Part shown: positions 51,802-58,738 of the stretch, piece by piece
How positions within the stretch are numbered: position 1 is the first letter of the stretch
Layout of the letters: each line of letters starts with the position of its first letter
Source: Microbacterium sp. Clip185
GTDB lineage: Bacteria > Actinomycetota > Actinomycetes > Actinomycetales > Microbacteriaceae
Length of the DNA: 64,000 bases
Assembly: GCF_028743715.1 (NCBI RefSeq)
Contig: NZ_CP117996.1
Coordinates: 2,852,001-2,916,000, forward strand
Direction: 5' to 3'
Position numbers and translations under genes: made by a program
Notes under the pieces: generated by a model
What the model was told of the DNA's origin: nothing
Database searches by the model: none
What the model saw: the letters and a program-made list of their open reading frames with translations, nothing else

Positions 51802-51972
51802 ATGGGACTCGACGACAAGATCAAGAACGCAGCTGAGGACCTGGTCGGCAAGGCCAAGGAAGCCGCCGGCAAGGTCACGGGCAACGAGAAGCTCGAGGCC
51901 GAGGGCAAGGCCGAGCAGGCGAAGTCCGACCTCAAGCAGGCCGGCGAGAACGTCAAGGACGCTCTCAAGTAA
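51802..51972 (+). CDS. CsbD-like stress protein
   Basis: The 56-residue protein is highly charged and helical: MGLDDKIKNAAEDLVGKAKEA followed by AGKVTGNEKLEAEGKAEQAKSDLKQAGENVKDALK. This is the CsbD pattern (KGKxKEAxGKVTGNxxLEAEGK). CsbD genes are induced by general stress, and the function is unknown. AAAGGAAC lies upstream of ATG 51802, and a perfect 15-bp terminator hairpin follows the stop. It probably shares the stress control of the Asp23 operon. Confidence 0.92.
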   Translation: MGLDDKIKNAAEDLVGKAKEAAGKVTGNEKLEAEGKAEQAKSDLKQAGENVKDALK

Positions 51973-51979
51973 GCCGGAA

Positions 51980-52018
51980 CACATGTGCCCCGCGGCCCTC
52001 GGTCGCGGGGCACATGTG
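51980..52018 (+). terminator. strong hairpin terminator after the CsbD gene
   Basis: CACATGTGCCCCGCG (51980-51994) pairs perfectly with CGCGGGGCACATGTG (52004-52018), a 15-bp stem with a 9-nt loop. It begins 7 bp after the CsbD stop and marks the end of the Asp23 operon. Confidence 0.85.
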
Positions 52019-52061
52019 CGCGGGGATACCGCTGCCGCGCTTCGGCTGCGACGATCGACGG

Positions 52062-53198
52062 GTGCCAGCCCGTGCCTCCCTCCCACCCTCGCGGATCGTC
52101 TTCGCGCCCGACAGTTTCAAGGGATCACTCGACGCGACGAGAGCGGCTCGCGCCCTGGCCGACGGATGGCGCGGCGTGCGCCCCGACGACGAACTGCTGC
52201 TGCGACCGATGGCGGACGGGGGCGAAGGCACCTTGAAGGCGTTCGCCGCGGCGATCCCGGACTCTCGACGGGTGCCCGTCACCGTCACCGGACCGACCGG
52301 GCGACGGATCGCCTCCCACTGGCTGATGCTGCCCGGAGATCGGCCCCGCACCGCCGTGGTCGAGTTGGCGTGCACCTCGGGCATCGAGCTCGTCGGCACC
52401 GACGAGACGGTCGACCCACTGGCGACGCACACCCTCGGGTTCGGCGAAGCCATCCGCGCTGCACTCGCGGCCGGAGCCACCCGCCTGCTGCTCGGCATCG
52501 GCGGCAGCGTGTCCAGCGACGGCGGGGCGGGGGTTCTCACCGCACTCGGTGCCATGATCCGCGATGACCGGGGCCACCGCGTGTCCGCCGGCGCCGCGGG
52601 ACTCGCACGCGCCGCATCCTTCGATGGCACAGACCTCATCCCACCGCCGGGCGACGGCGTCCTCGTGCTCTCCGACGTCCGCGCCTCGCTCCTGGGCCCC
52701 GAGGGCGCCGCGCGCGTGTTCGGGCCGCAGAAGGGAGCGGACCCCGCTCAGGTCGACCGAATCGAGAACGCCCTGGCACGCTGGGCCCGGGTCGTAGGCG
52801 TGGCCTCGGACGTGCCGGGAGCGGGAGCTGCCGGCGGATGCGGATTCGGGCTGCTGGTCTGGGGTGCGCAGCTCGCGTCGGGGGCGGACGCGGTCGCCGA
52901 GACGATCGGCCTCGACGCGGCTCTCGTGGATGCGGCGCGAGTGATCACGGGCGAGGGGTCCTACGACTCTCAATCTCTGCTGGGCAAGGCGCCCGGCGTG
53001 GTCCGCACCTACGCCGAGGCCCGGGGCGTACCGGTGAGCGTCGTCGCGGGCCGCTTCGGCGTGCCCGCAGGGGTGGATGACATCTCGCTGACCGAGATGT
53101 CGGGCTCCCCCGCAGCGGCCCTGTCGGATCCGCGACGATGGCTCCGCGAAGCGGGCGCCCGCCTCGCCCGGAAGCACACGGACCGCGATAGCGTGTAG
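52062..53198 (+). CDS. glycerate kinase (GlxK/GarK type)
   Basis: The 378-residue enzyme phosphorylates D-glycerate, in the pathway of glycerate or glyoxylate use. It shows RIVFAPDSFKGSLDATRAARALADG at the start, DELLLRPMADGGEGTLKAF, LLLGIGGSVSSDGGAGVLTALGA, RVFGPQKGADPAQVDRIE and ITGEGSYDSQSLLGKAPGVV, all typical of the type I glycerate kinase family. The GTG at 52062 is the likely start; ATG 52014 lies inside the terminator stem of the previous gene. Length fits the family. It stands alone apart from the small gene that follows 27 bp later. Confidence 0.92.
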   Translation: MPARASLPPSRIVFAPDSFKGSLDATRAARALADGWRGVRPDDELLLRPMADGGEGTLKAFAAAIPDSRRVPVTVTGPTGRRIASHWLMLPGDRPRTAVVELACTSGIELVGTDETVDPLATHTLGFGEAIRAALAAGATRLLLGIGGSVSSDGGAGVLTALGAMIRDDRGHRVSAGAAGLARAASFDGTDLIPPPGDGVLVLSDVRASLLGPEGAARVFGPQKGADPAQVDRIENALARWARVVGVASDVPGAGAAGGCGFGLLVWGAQLASGADAVAETIGLDAALVDAARVITGEGSYDSQSLLGKAPGVVRTYAEARGVPVSVVAGRFGVPAGVDDISLTEMSGSPAAALSDPRRWLREAGARLARKHTDRDSV

Positions 53199-53225
53199 GG
53201 ACGGTACCTGCGAGGCGAGGAGCGC

Positions 53226-53687
53226 ATGATGAGCCTTCACGCGCGACTGCGTCGGCGGGTCGAGCAGGACCTTCGTAGCGCCCGCGTGCTCATCGACGGC
53301 GATGCGGAGGCGCTGATCACCGGCATCCGGCGCGTCATCACCCCCGACCAGCTCGTGCTGCCCGGCGTCGGCGATCGCCTCGCCGACCTCGGCGTCGTCA
53401 TCATCGACCGCAAGGCGCACGGTTCGACCCTGCACCGTGCGCAGGAGTTCTTCTCCCGTATCGACGCGCAGCTCGTCGAGGACGCACCGCGGATCTGTCT
53501 CATCGTGGGCGGCGCGAACTCGGTGGCGCCGCGCACGCTGGCACGGCTGTTGAGCGCCGAGCTCGTCCATCAGATCGTGGTGAGCACCGCGCCGTCGCTG
53601 GCCACGACGCGTGACCGGGCAGACCGCCGCCGTCTGCGTGCGCTGGGATGGCTCGGAATCGACATCCTGCGACTCGGTCGCGTCTGA
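53226..53687 (+). CDS. conserved hypothetical protein
   Basis: The 153-residue protein has no signal peptide or span. It reads as alternating helices and strands: LHARLRRRVEQDLRSARVLIDGDAEALITGIRRV, then LVLPGVGDRLADLGVVIIDRK and ICLIVGGANSVAPRTLARLLSAEL. The pattern GDxxxLITGxR suggests a nucleotide- or nucleic-acid-related fold, but I recognise no family. GAGGAGCGC precedes ATG 53226, which supports translation. It follows glycerate kinase and may be cotranscribed; downstream the spacer switches to repeats and the leader of the next operon. Confidence 0.65.
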   Translation: MMSLHARLRRRVEQDLRSARVLIDGDAEALITGIRRVITPDQLVLPGVGDRLADLGVVIIDRKAHGSTLHRAQEFFSRIDAQLVEDAPRICLIVGGANSVAPRTLARLLSAELVHQIVVSTAPSLATTRDRADRRRLRALGWLGIDILRLGRV

Positions 53688-53704
53688 GGGGAAGCGCCGA
53701 ACCG

Positions 53705-53737
53705 CAAGGAATGCGCAAGGAATGCGCAAGATCCGCA
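53705..53737 (+). repeat. 11-bp direct repeats upstream of the GT2 operon
   Basis: GCAAGGAATGC occurs twice in tandem (53705-53715, 53716-53726), followed by GCAAGATCCGC (53727-53737) sharing the first five bases and the final GC. The 11-bp spacing matches one helical turn, as in tandem sites of OmpR/PhoB-type regulators. It lies about 165 bp upstream of the GT2 start. Confidence 0.6.
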
Positions 53738-53820
53738 ATCCCACCTGAAGATTCGGGCCGTTCCGCCCGAATTCGCCCGGACGCGCGTCGCAGCTGAAAC
53801 CGCTCTCGTACCGTAGCTCC

Positions 53821-53878
53821 AGCAGCACTCCGCTGCTCTCGGTGAGCGCCCCGTCACCCGAAGGCGTGGGCGCTCACC
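53821..53878 (+). promoter_or_regulatory. structured leader before the GT2-GH18 operon
   Basis: Two adjacent perfect stems: AGCAGC/GCTGCT (53821-53826 with 53832-53837) and GGTGAGCGCCC/GGGCGCTCACC (53841-53851 with 53868-53878, 16-nt loop). The second ends about 11 bases before AGGAG. I could not match it to a known riboswitch; it might be an upstream terminator, an attenuator or a ligand-binding RNA. Confidence 0.45.
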
Positions 53879-53899
53879 GCTCCCTCGGCAGGAGACAAG

Positions 53900-56239
53900 A
53901 TGGGGAAGACTCCTGCGCTTCCAAGCGCACGCAAGCGGCAATGGGGATCCGAACGACGCCGCGAGCCGTTGCCTACCCTCCACCCGCGTCCCTCGGCCGC
54001 GAAGATCGTGTGGGCGCGCGTCGCCATCGCGATCACGGTCGCCGGGTGGGCCGCGTACATGCTCACCACGGCCCTGCGTCAGATCTTCGCCTACGACGGT
54101 GAGCACATCTGGCCCACGATCGAGGCCTGCATCTACGCTCTCGTCATCACCGCGCTGAGCTTCTCGGCGCTGATGTTCCTCGTGCAGCGCGAGGCCGCGC
54201 TCAGGCGGTTCCGCGATCACGAGCGGGTACCGCGCGCGGAACTCGACCGCCACTTCGACGATGAGCACGGCGAGGGCATGACGGTCCTCATCCCCTCGTA
54301 CGCCGAGGAGCCCTCGGTCATCCGCAAGACCATGTGGTCAGCGGCGCTGCAGGAGTATCCCTCGCTGCGAGTCGTGCTGCTGCTCGATGACCCTCCGTTC
54401 CCCACGGATCCGCACACGCTCGCCCGCCTGGAGGCGACGCGCCAGATCGCTCTCGGAATCGCGGAGGACCTGGCCGAGCCCTCGTACCGCTTCACAGAAG
54501 CGCTGTTCGACTTCGAACAACGTGCCGCGACCAGCGGCGTCGGCGAGGCGGAGATCCTCTCGCTGCGTGACGAGTATCGCTACGCGGTCGCCTGGCTGAA
54601 CGACATGGCGGACTCCGAACCGCACGAGGACCACGTCGACACCTTCTTCATCGAGCAGGTGGTCCGCGGGCTCGCCGACGACCTGGATCTCACGGCATCG
54701 GCGCTCGAGTCCGCGGCCGAATCCGGGACCGAGCTCTCTCACCAGCGTCTGCACGAGCTGCACCGACGCCTGGTGTGGATCTTCTCGGTGGATGTGGGAA
54801 CGTTCGAACGTAAGCGCTACGCCTCGCTGTCCAGCGAGGCGAACAAGGCGATGAACCTCAACGCCTACATCGGCCTGATGGGCGGTCGCTACCGGTTCGT
54901 AGAAGGCCCCGGCCGAAAGACCGCGCTGCGTCTGGTCGCCGGTGCCGGGCAGGAGGCGGATCTCGTCATCCCCAACTCCGACTACCTGCTCACCCTCGAC
55001 GCCGACTCGCTCCTGCTGCGCGACTACTGCCTGCGTTTGGTCTACTTCCTCGAGCAGCCCGGCAACGAACGCGTCGCGGTCACCCAGACCCCGTACTCGT
55101 CGTTCCGGGGCGCCCCGACGCGCATCGAACGCCTGGCGGGGGCGACGACGGACATCCAGCACATCCTCCATCAGGGCATGTCGGGCTACGACGCCACCTT
55201 CTGGGTCGGGGCCAATGCCGTCATCCGTATGGAGGCGATGGACGACATCATGCAGATCGACGATGTCGACGGCTTCGAGGTGCGCCGCTACGTGCAGGAC
55301 CGCACCGTGATCGAGGACACCGAGTCCTCGGTGGATCTCGCCGATCACAACTGGACGCTCGTGAACTACCCCGAGCGACTCAGCTACTCGGCCACCCCAC
55401 CCGACTTCGGCTCCCTCGTGGTGCAGCGCCGACGCTGGGCGAACGGCGGCCTGCTCATCCTGCCGAAGTTCCTGCGTCAGGTGCGCGCCCGCAGGCGCAG
55501 TTCGCGCCCGGTGCGCCTGGGCGAGTGGATGATCCGCGTGAACTACATGGCCTCGCTCGCGTGGGCCAGCTTCGCCCTGCTTCTCCTGCTCACCTTCCCG
55601 TTCGACAGCAACCTGCTGAGCCCGCTCGTCCTGGTCGCGGCGGCGCCGTACTTCCTGTGCCAGGCGAGCGATCTGAAGTACTCCGGCTACCGGTACCTCG
55701 ACATCCTTCGCATCTACGGCTTCAATCTGATCCTGCTGCCGGTCAACCTCGCCGGCGTGCTGAAGTCGATCGAGCAGGGCCTGACCGGCCGCAAGATCCC
55801 GTTCGCACGCACACCGAAGGTGCGCGAGCGCACCGCCACGACCCTGCTCTACGTCGTGGCGCCCTGGGCGATCGTCGCGTTCTCGATCTTCACCGCCTGG
55901 TGGAGCTTCAACGCCCAGAACTGGGGCACGTTCTTCTTCGGCACGCTCAACGCGCTCTGCGCCCTCTGGGCATGCGTCGAGAACATCGGCATTCGCAACT
56001 CGATCGTCGATGTGTGGATGGGCCTGACCAACTGGATGTGGGTTCCCGTCCCGGGCGAGACCACGCATCGCGCCGCACCCGGCGAGCCCGGATTCGACTG
56101 GCAGGACGCACTGTTCCACGGCTACCCCGCAGCCGGCGATCCGATCCGCCGCACCTCTCGGCCCGCCGCATCCGCCGTCGTCGAGGCGGCGCCCTCGCGC
56201 GCGATCGGGGCGTCGAGCGCGCCGGGCTCCGGCGCATGA
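53900..56239 (+). CDS. membrane glycosyltransferase family 2, cellulose/chitin synthase-like
   Basis: The 779-residue protein has two N-terminal spans (about 38-58 and 75-96), a GT-A domain, and about five to six C-terminal spans (from 533). Catalytic motifs: DDPP (163-166), LDADS (366-370, UDP/metal binding), IEDTES (E472 and D473, general base region) and QRRRW (509-513, acceptor-binding QxxRW). An unusual insert of about 190 residues lies between DDPP and LDADS. This is the layout of processive polysaccharide synthases. No PilZ domain is seen. Its stop overlaps the GH18 gene start (ATGA), so polymer synthesis and a hydrolase are coupled. Confidence 0.9.
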   Translation: MGKTPALPSARKRQWGSERRREPLPTLHPRPSAAKIVWARVAIAITVAGWAAYMLTTALRQIFAYDGEHIWPTIEACIYALVITALSFSALMFLVQREAALRRFRDHERVPRAELDRHFDDEHGEGMTVLIPSYAEEPSVIRKTMWSAALQEYPSLRVVLLLDDPPFPTDPHTLARLEATRQIALGIAEDLAEPSYRFTEALFDFEQRAATSGVGEAEILSLRDEYRYAVAWLNDMADSEPHEDHVDTFFIEQVVRGLADDLDLTASALESAAESGTELSHQRLHELHRRLVWIFSVDVGTFERKRYASLSSEANKAMNLNAYIGLMGGRYRFVEGPGRKTALRLVAGAGQEADLVIPNSDYLLTLDADSLLLRDYCLRLVYFLEQPGNERVAVTQTPYSSFRGAPTRIERLAGATTDIQHILHQGMSGYDATFWVGANAVIRMEAMDDIMQIDDVDGFEVRRYVQDRTVIEDTESSVDLADHNWTLVNYPERLSYSATPPDFGSLVVQRRRWANGGLLILPKFLRQVRARRRSSRPVRLGEWMIRVNYMASLAWASFALLLLLTFPFDSNLLSPLVLVAAAPYFLCQASDLKYSGYRYLDILRIYGFNLILLPVNLAGVLKSIEQGLTGRKIPFARTPKVRERTATTLLYVVAPWAIVAFSIFTAWWSFNAQNWGTFFFGTLNALCALWACVENIGIRNSIVDVWMGLTNWMWVPVPGETTHRAAPGEPGFDWQDALFHGYPAAGDPIRRTSRPAASAVVEAAPSRAIGASSAPGSGA

Positions 56240-57822
56240 ACACCCGCGTCGCCTACACCGCACCGCCCGCACCTGGCCCGTACGAGGGCAAACGTCTCTC
56301 ACCCTGGCGGGTCGCGCTGGGGTTGGCCATCCTCGTCGCCATCGTCGCGGGTTCGCTCTTCGGCTACCGCCTGCTGGTCGTGGACCAGGTGCGCGCGGTC
56401 ACGGGCGCTGCCTGGTTCGCCCCCTATGTCGACGTCACGACCACACCGTTCTTCGCGTTCGAGAAGCCCGAGAACCACGCTGACCGCGACGTCGTCCTCT
56501 CGTTCGTGGTAGCGGCCGCGGCAGATTCGTGCACGCCCTCCTGGGGCGGGTACTACGACCTCGAGGAGGCTGCCCGCGACGTCGATCTCGACCGACGCAT
56601 CGCGCGATTGCGCGACAGCGGCGGCGATGTCGTGCTGTCCTTCGGCGGGGCGTCCGGCACCGAGCTCGCGGGCGCATGCACCGACGAGGACGCTCTCGGA
56701 CAGGCGTACCGCAGCGTCATCGACCGTTACGACGTGTCGACGATCGATCTCGATGTCGAGGGGCAGAACCTCGAGGACCCGGTCTCGGGTCTGCGTCGTG
56801 CCGTCGCGATCGCCGACCTGCAGCGCGAGCGGCGGGCGGCGGGCGAGGAGCTCGCCGTGTGGCTGACGCTCCCGGTCGCGCCCGACGGGCTGACCGCTTC
56901 CGCGCGCACGGCCATCGCACAGATGCTGGAGTCCGGCGTGGACCTGACCGGGGTGAACGTCATGACGATGGACTACGGCGTGGACCTCGGCGCGCAGACC
57001 ATGGCCGATACCGCCATCGACGCGTTGCGCGCGACGCACACGCAGCTCGGCGCACTCTACGAGGACGCGGGGACGCCGCTGACGGCACCCACGCTCTGGG
57101 GCAAGCTCGCCGCGACGCCCATGATCGGGCAGAACGACGTCGCCGGTGAGGTCTTCACCCTCGACGACGCGGCGGCACTGAACGCCTTCGCGCAGCAGCA
57201 GCGGATGTCACGGCTGTCGATGTGGTCGCTGAATCGTGACCGCACCTGCGGCACGAACTATGCCGACACCTCGGTCGTCTCCAATGACTGCAGCGGCATC
57301 GATCAGCAGGACGCGACCTTCGCCGAGACACTCCAGCCGGGGTTCGAGGCCGCACCCGACGAGTCGGCGGGGCGTCGCACCACGCCGGAGCCCGTTCCCA
57401 CGGTGACCGACGACCCCGCGGCGAGCCCGTATCCCATCTGGAGCGAGACCAACACCTACCTGTCGGGCGCGAAGGTCGTCTGGCGCCAGAACGTGTACGA
57501 GGCGAAGTGGTGGACGCGCGGCGACGATCCGGACAACCCGTTGGCGGATGCGAATTCTTGGCCGTGGCGACTGATCGGCCCGGTGCTTCCGGGCGAGACG
57601 CCCTACCCGCAGCCGACGCTGCCTGCGGGAACCTACCCGGACTGGGATCCGGCGGCGACCTACACGGAAGGTCAGCGGGTGATGTTCCAGCAGGTGCCCT
57701 ACGAGGCCAAATACTGGACACGCGGCGACAGTCCCGCCGCCCAGGCCTCGGATGCGGACGGCTCGCCCTGGCAGCCGCTGACGATCGCGCAGCTCGAACA
57801 GGTCATCCAGGGCGGCCCGTGA
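56236..57822 (+). CDS. membrane-anchored GH18-type glycoside hydrolase with two chitin-binding-like modules
   Basis: The 528-residue protein has a short cytosolic start, one span (about 24-46, RVALGLAILVAIVAGSLFGY) and an outer part. The GH18 barrel has VVLSFGGASGTELA and the catalytic DLDVE at 171-175 (the DxxDxDxE glutamate), followed by VMTMDYGVD. Near the end are two CBM5/12-like repeats (YPIWSETNTYLSGAKVVWRQ..., then YPDWDPAATYTEGQRVMF...) with conserved Trp and Tyr. GH18 enzymes cleave chitin or act as lytic or binding partners. It is coupled to the GT2 synthase (ATGA), suggesting processing of the same polymer. Confidence 0.88.
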   Translation: MNTRVAYTAPPAPGPYEGKRLSPWRVALGLAILVAIVAGSLFGYRLLVVDQVRAVTGAAWFAPYVDVTTTPFFAFEKPENHADRDVVLSFVVAAAADSCTPSWGGYYDLEEAARDVDLDRRIARLRDSGGDVVLSFGGASGTELAGACTDEDALGQAYRSVIDRYDVSTIDLDVEGQNLEDPVSGLRRAVAIADLQRERRAAGEELAVWLTLPVAPDGLTASARTAIAQMLESGVDLTGVNVMTMDYGVDLGAQTMADTAIDALRATHTQLGALYEDAGTPLTAPTLWGKLAATPMIGQNDVAGEVFTLDDAAALNAFAQQQRMSRLSMWSLNRDRTCGTNYADTSVVSNDCSGIDQQDATFAETLQPGFEAAPDESAGRRTTPEPVPTVTDDPAASPYPIWSETNTYLSGAKVVWRQNVYEAKWWTRGDDPDNPLADANSWPWRLIGPVLPGETPYPQPTLPAGTYPDWDPAATYTEGQRVMFQQVPYEAKYWTRGDSPAAQASDADGSPWQPLTIAQLEQVIQGGP

Positions 57823-57909
57823 CTCGCTGTCGCGTCAACCCCCGCCGGGAAGGACGCACGGCGGCGTAGCGTGCCGGCATCCGCTGGATCCGATCGAGAG
57901 GAGACCACG

Positions 57910-58083
57910 ATGTCGAACAACACCTTCCCACCCCCGGTGCCGCTTCCCGGTGACGGCGGTGCAGACCAGGATCCGACGCGCGAGGTGGACGGCGAAGAGG
58001 TGCTGGACGAGGACCTCGACGACGACCAGGTCGACAGCGCCGACGCCGATCGCATCGCCTCTCAGGAGGGCGACGCGAGCTGA
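57910..58083 (+). CDS. 57-residue acidic protein
   Basis: The product (MSNNTFPPPVPLPGDGGADQ onward) is very acidic, with DGEEVLDEDLDDDQVDSADADRIASQEGDAS making up the second half, and has no cysteine, span or signal. It is probably disordered. A GAGAGGAG ribosome binding site lies upstream of ATG 57910 and a strong hairpin follows the stop, so it is likely a real transcription unit or the last gene of the GT2-GH18 operon, 87 bp after it. Function unknown. Confidence 0.6.
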   Translation: MSNNTFPPPVPLPGDGGADQDPTREVDGEEVLDEDLDDDQVDSADADRIASQEGDAS

Positions 58084-58092
58084 GCCGGGCCC

Positions 58093-58124
58093 GGGGACCT
58101 CGCGCCGATCGGTGCGGGGTCCCC
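58093..58124. terminator. hairpin terminator after the acidic protein gene
   Basis: GGGGACCTCGCGCC (58093-58106) pairs with GGTGCGGGGTCCCC (58111-58124) through two G-U type wobbles, with a GATC loop. It starts 9 bp after the stop codon and lies between convergent genes, so it may work in both directions. Confidence 0.75.
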
Positions 58125-58141
58125 TCGTTCGCGCAGACGCC

Positions 58142-58657
58142 TCAGTCGGCGTGCTCCGGCGGCCACACGACGGAGAACCGCTCGAACACGATCTCGTCAT
58201 CCTCCGACCAGACGGCGCCGCGCGCGGCGCTGACACGCTCCCAGTATCGCCGGTGCTCGCGCTGCCAGCTCTCGAGCGAGCCGTCATCCTCGCCCTCGTC
58301 TCTGGCGAAGGAGGCGTCGGCGCTCCCGAAGGGACCGAGGCGCAGTTCGGTGCTGCGGATCACGATGCGCGGCGCGCCGGTACTGTCGCACGCGATCCAG
58401 TGGGAGCCGATGCGCGGTACGGCATCGCCGCGCGCCAGGAAATCGGCGACGAGTTCGGCCGTGGCTCGTTTGCGTCCCGACAGGACGATCTCGAGGAGTT
58501 CGTCGGCGAGGCGCGCGGAGTCGCCGAAGTGCTCGACGGTGTACTCGGGTGAGGCGGCCACCGCCTCGGGGTGAGCGGCGCGGTACGCCTCCCACATCCG
58601 TTCGGCGGCTGCGGTGTCTCTGCTGAGGGCGACGGACGAACGGGACGGTTCAGACAT
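58142..58657 (-). CDS. ASCH domain-like protein
   Basis: The 171-residue protein starts MSEPSRSSVALSRDTAAAERMWEAYRAAHPEAV and carries an ASCH-type beta-barrel core: LLEIVLSGRKRATAELVADFLARGDAVPRIGSHWIACDSTGAPRIVIRSTELRL. GRKRAT is the typical ASCH start, where RNA or nucleoside ligands bind. It ends EIVFERFSVVWPPEHAD. These proteins are linked to RNA or nucleobase chemistry in some bacteria; the role here is unknown. ATG 58657 is the chosen start, after a GAAGGATG-type ribosome binding site. The large GH43 gene lies upstream, ending in its own terminator. Confidence 0.85.
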   Translation of the reverse strand: MSEPSRSSVALSRDTAAAERMWEAYRAAHPEAVAASPEYTVEHFGDSARLADELLEIVLSGRKRATAELVADFLARGDAVPRIGSHWIACDSTGAPRIVIRSTELRLGPFGSADASFARDEGEDDGSLESWQREHRRYWERVSAARGAVWSEDDEIVFERFSVVWPPEHAD

Positions 58658-58683
58658 CCTTCGATTCTCCCACTTACATACTG

Positions 58684-58731
58684 GCGGGCAGTGCCCCGGG
58701 GCGGCGATCGCCGTCCCGGGGCACTGCCCGC
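58684..58731 (-). terminator. long hairpin terminator after the GH43 gene
   Basis: GCGGGCAGTGCCCCGGG (58684-58700) and CCCGGGGCACTGCCCGC (58715-58731) form a perfect 17-bp stem with a 14-nt loop. It starts 7 bp after the stop of the large GH43 gene on the minus strand. Confidence 0.85.
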
Positions 58732-58738
58732 TCATCCG

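Noticed and set aside
53841..53878. c-di-AMP or c-di-GMP riboswitch before the GT2 gene
   Set aside because: Only simple stems are visible; the conserved core sequences of those riboswitch classes are missing. Kept as an unassigned structured leader.
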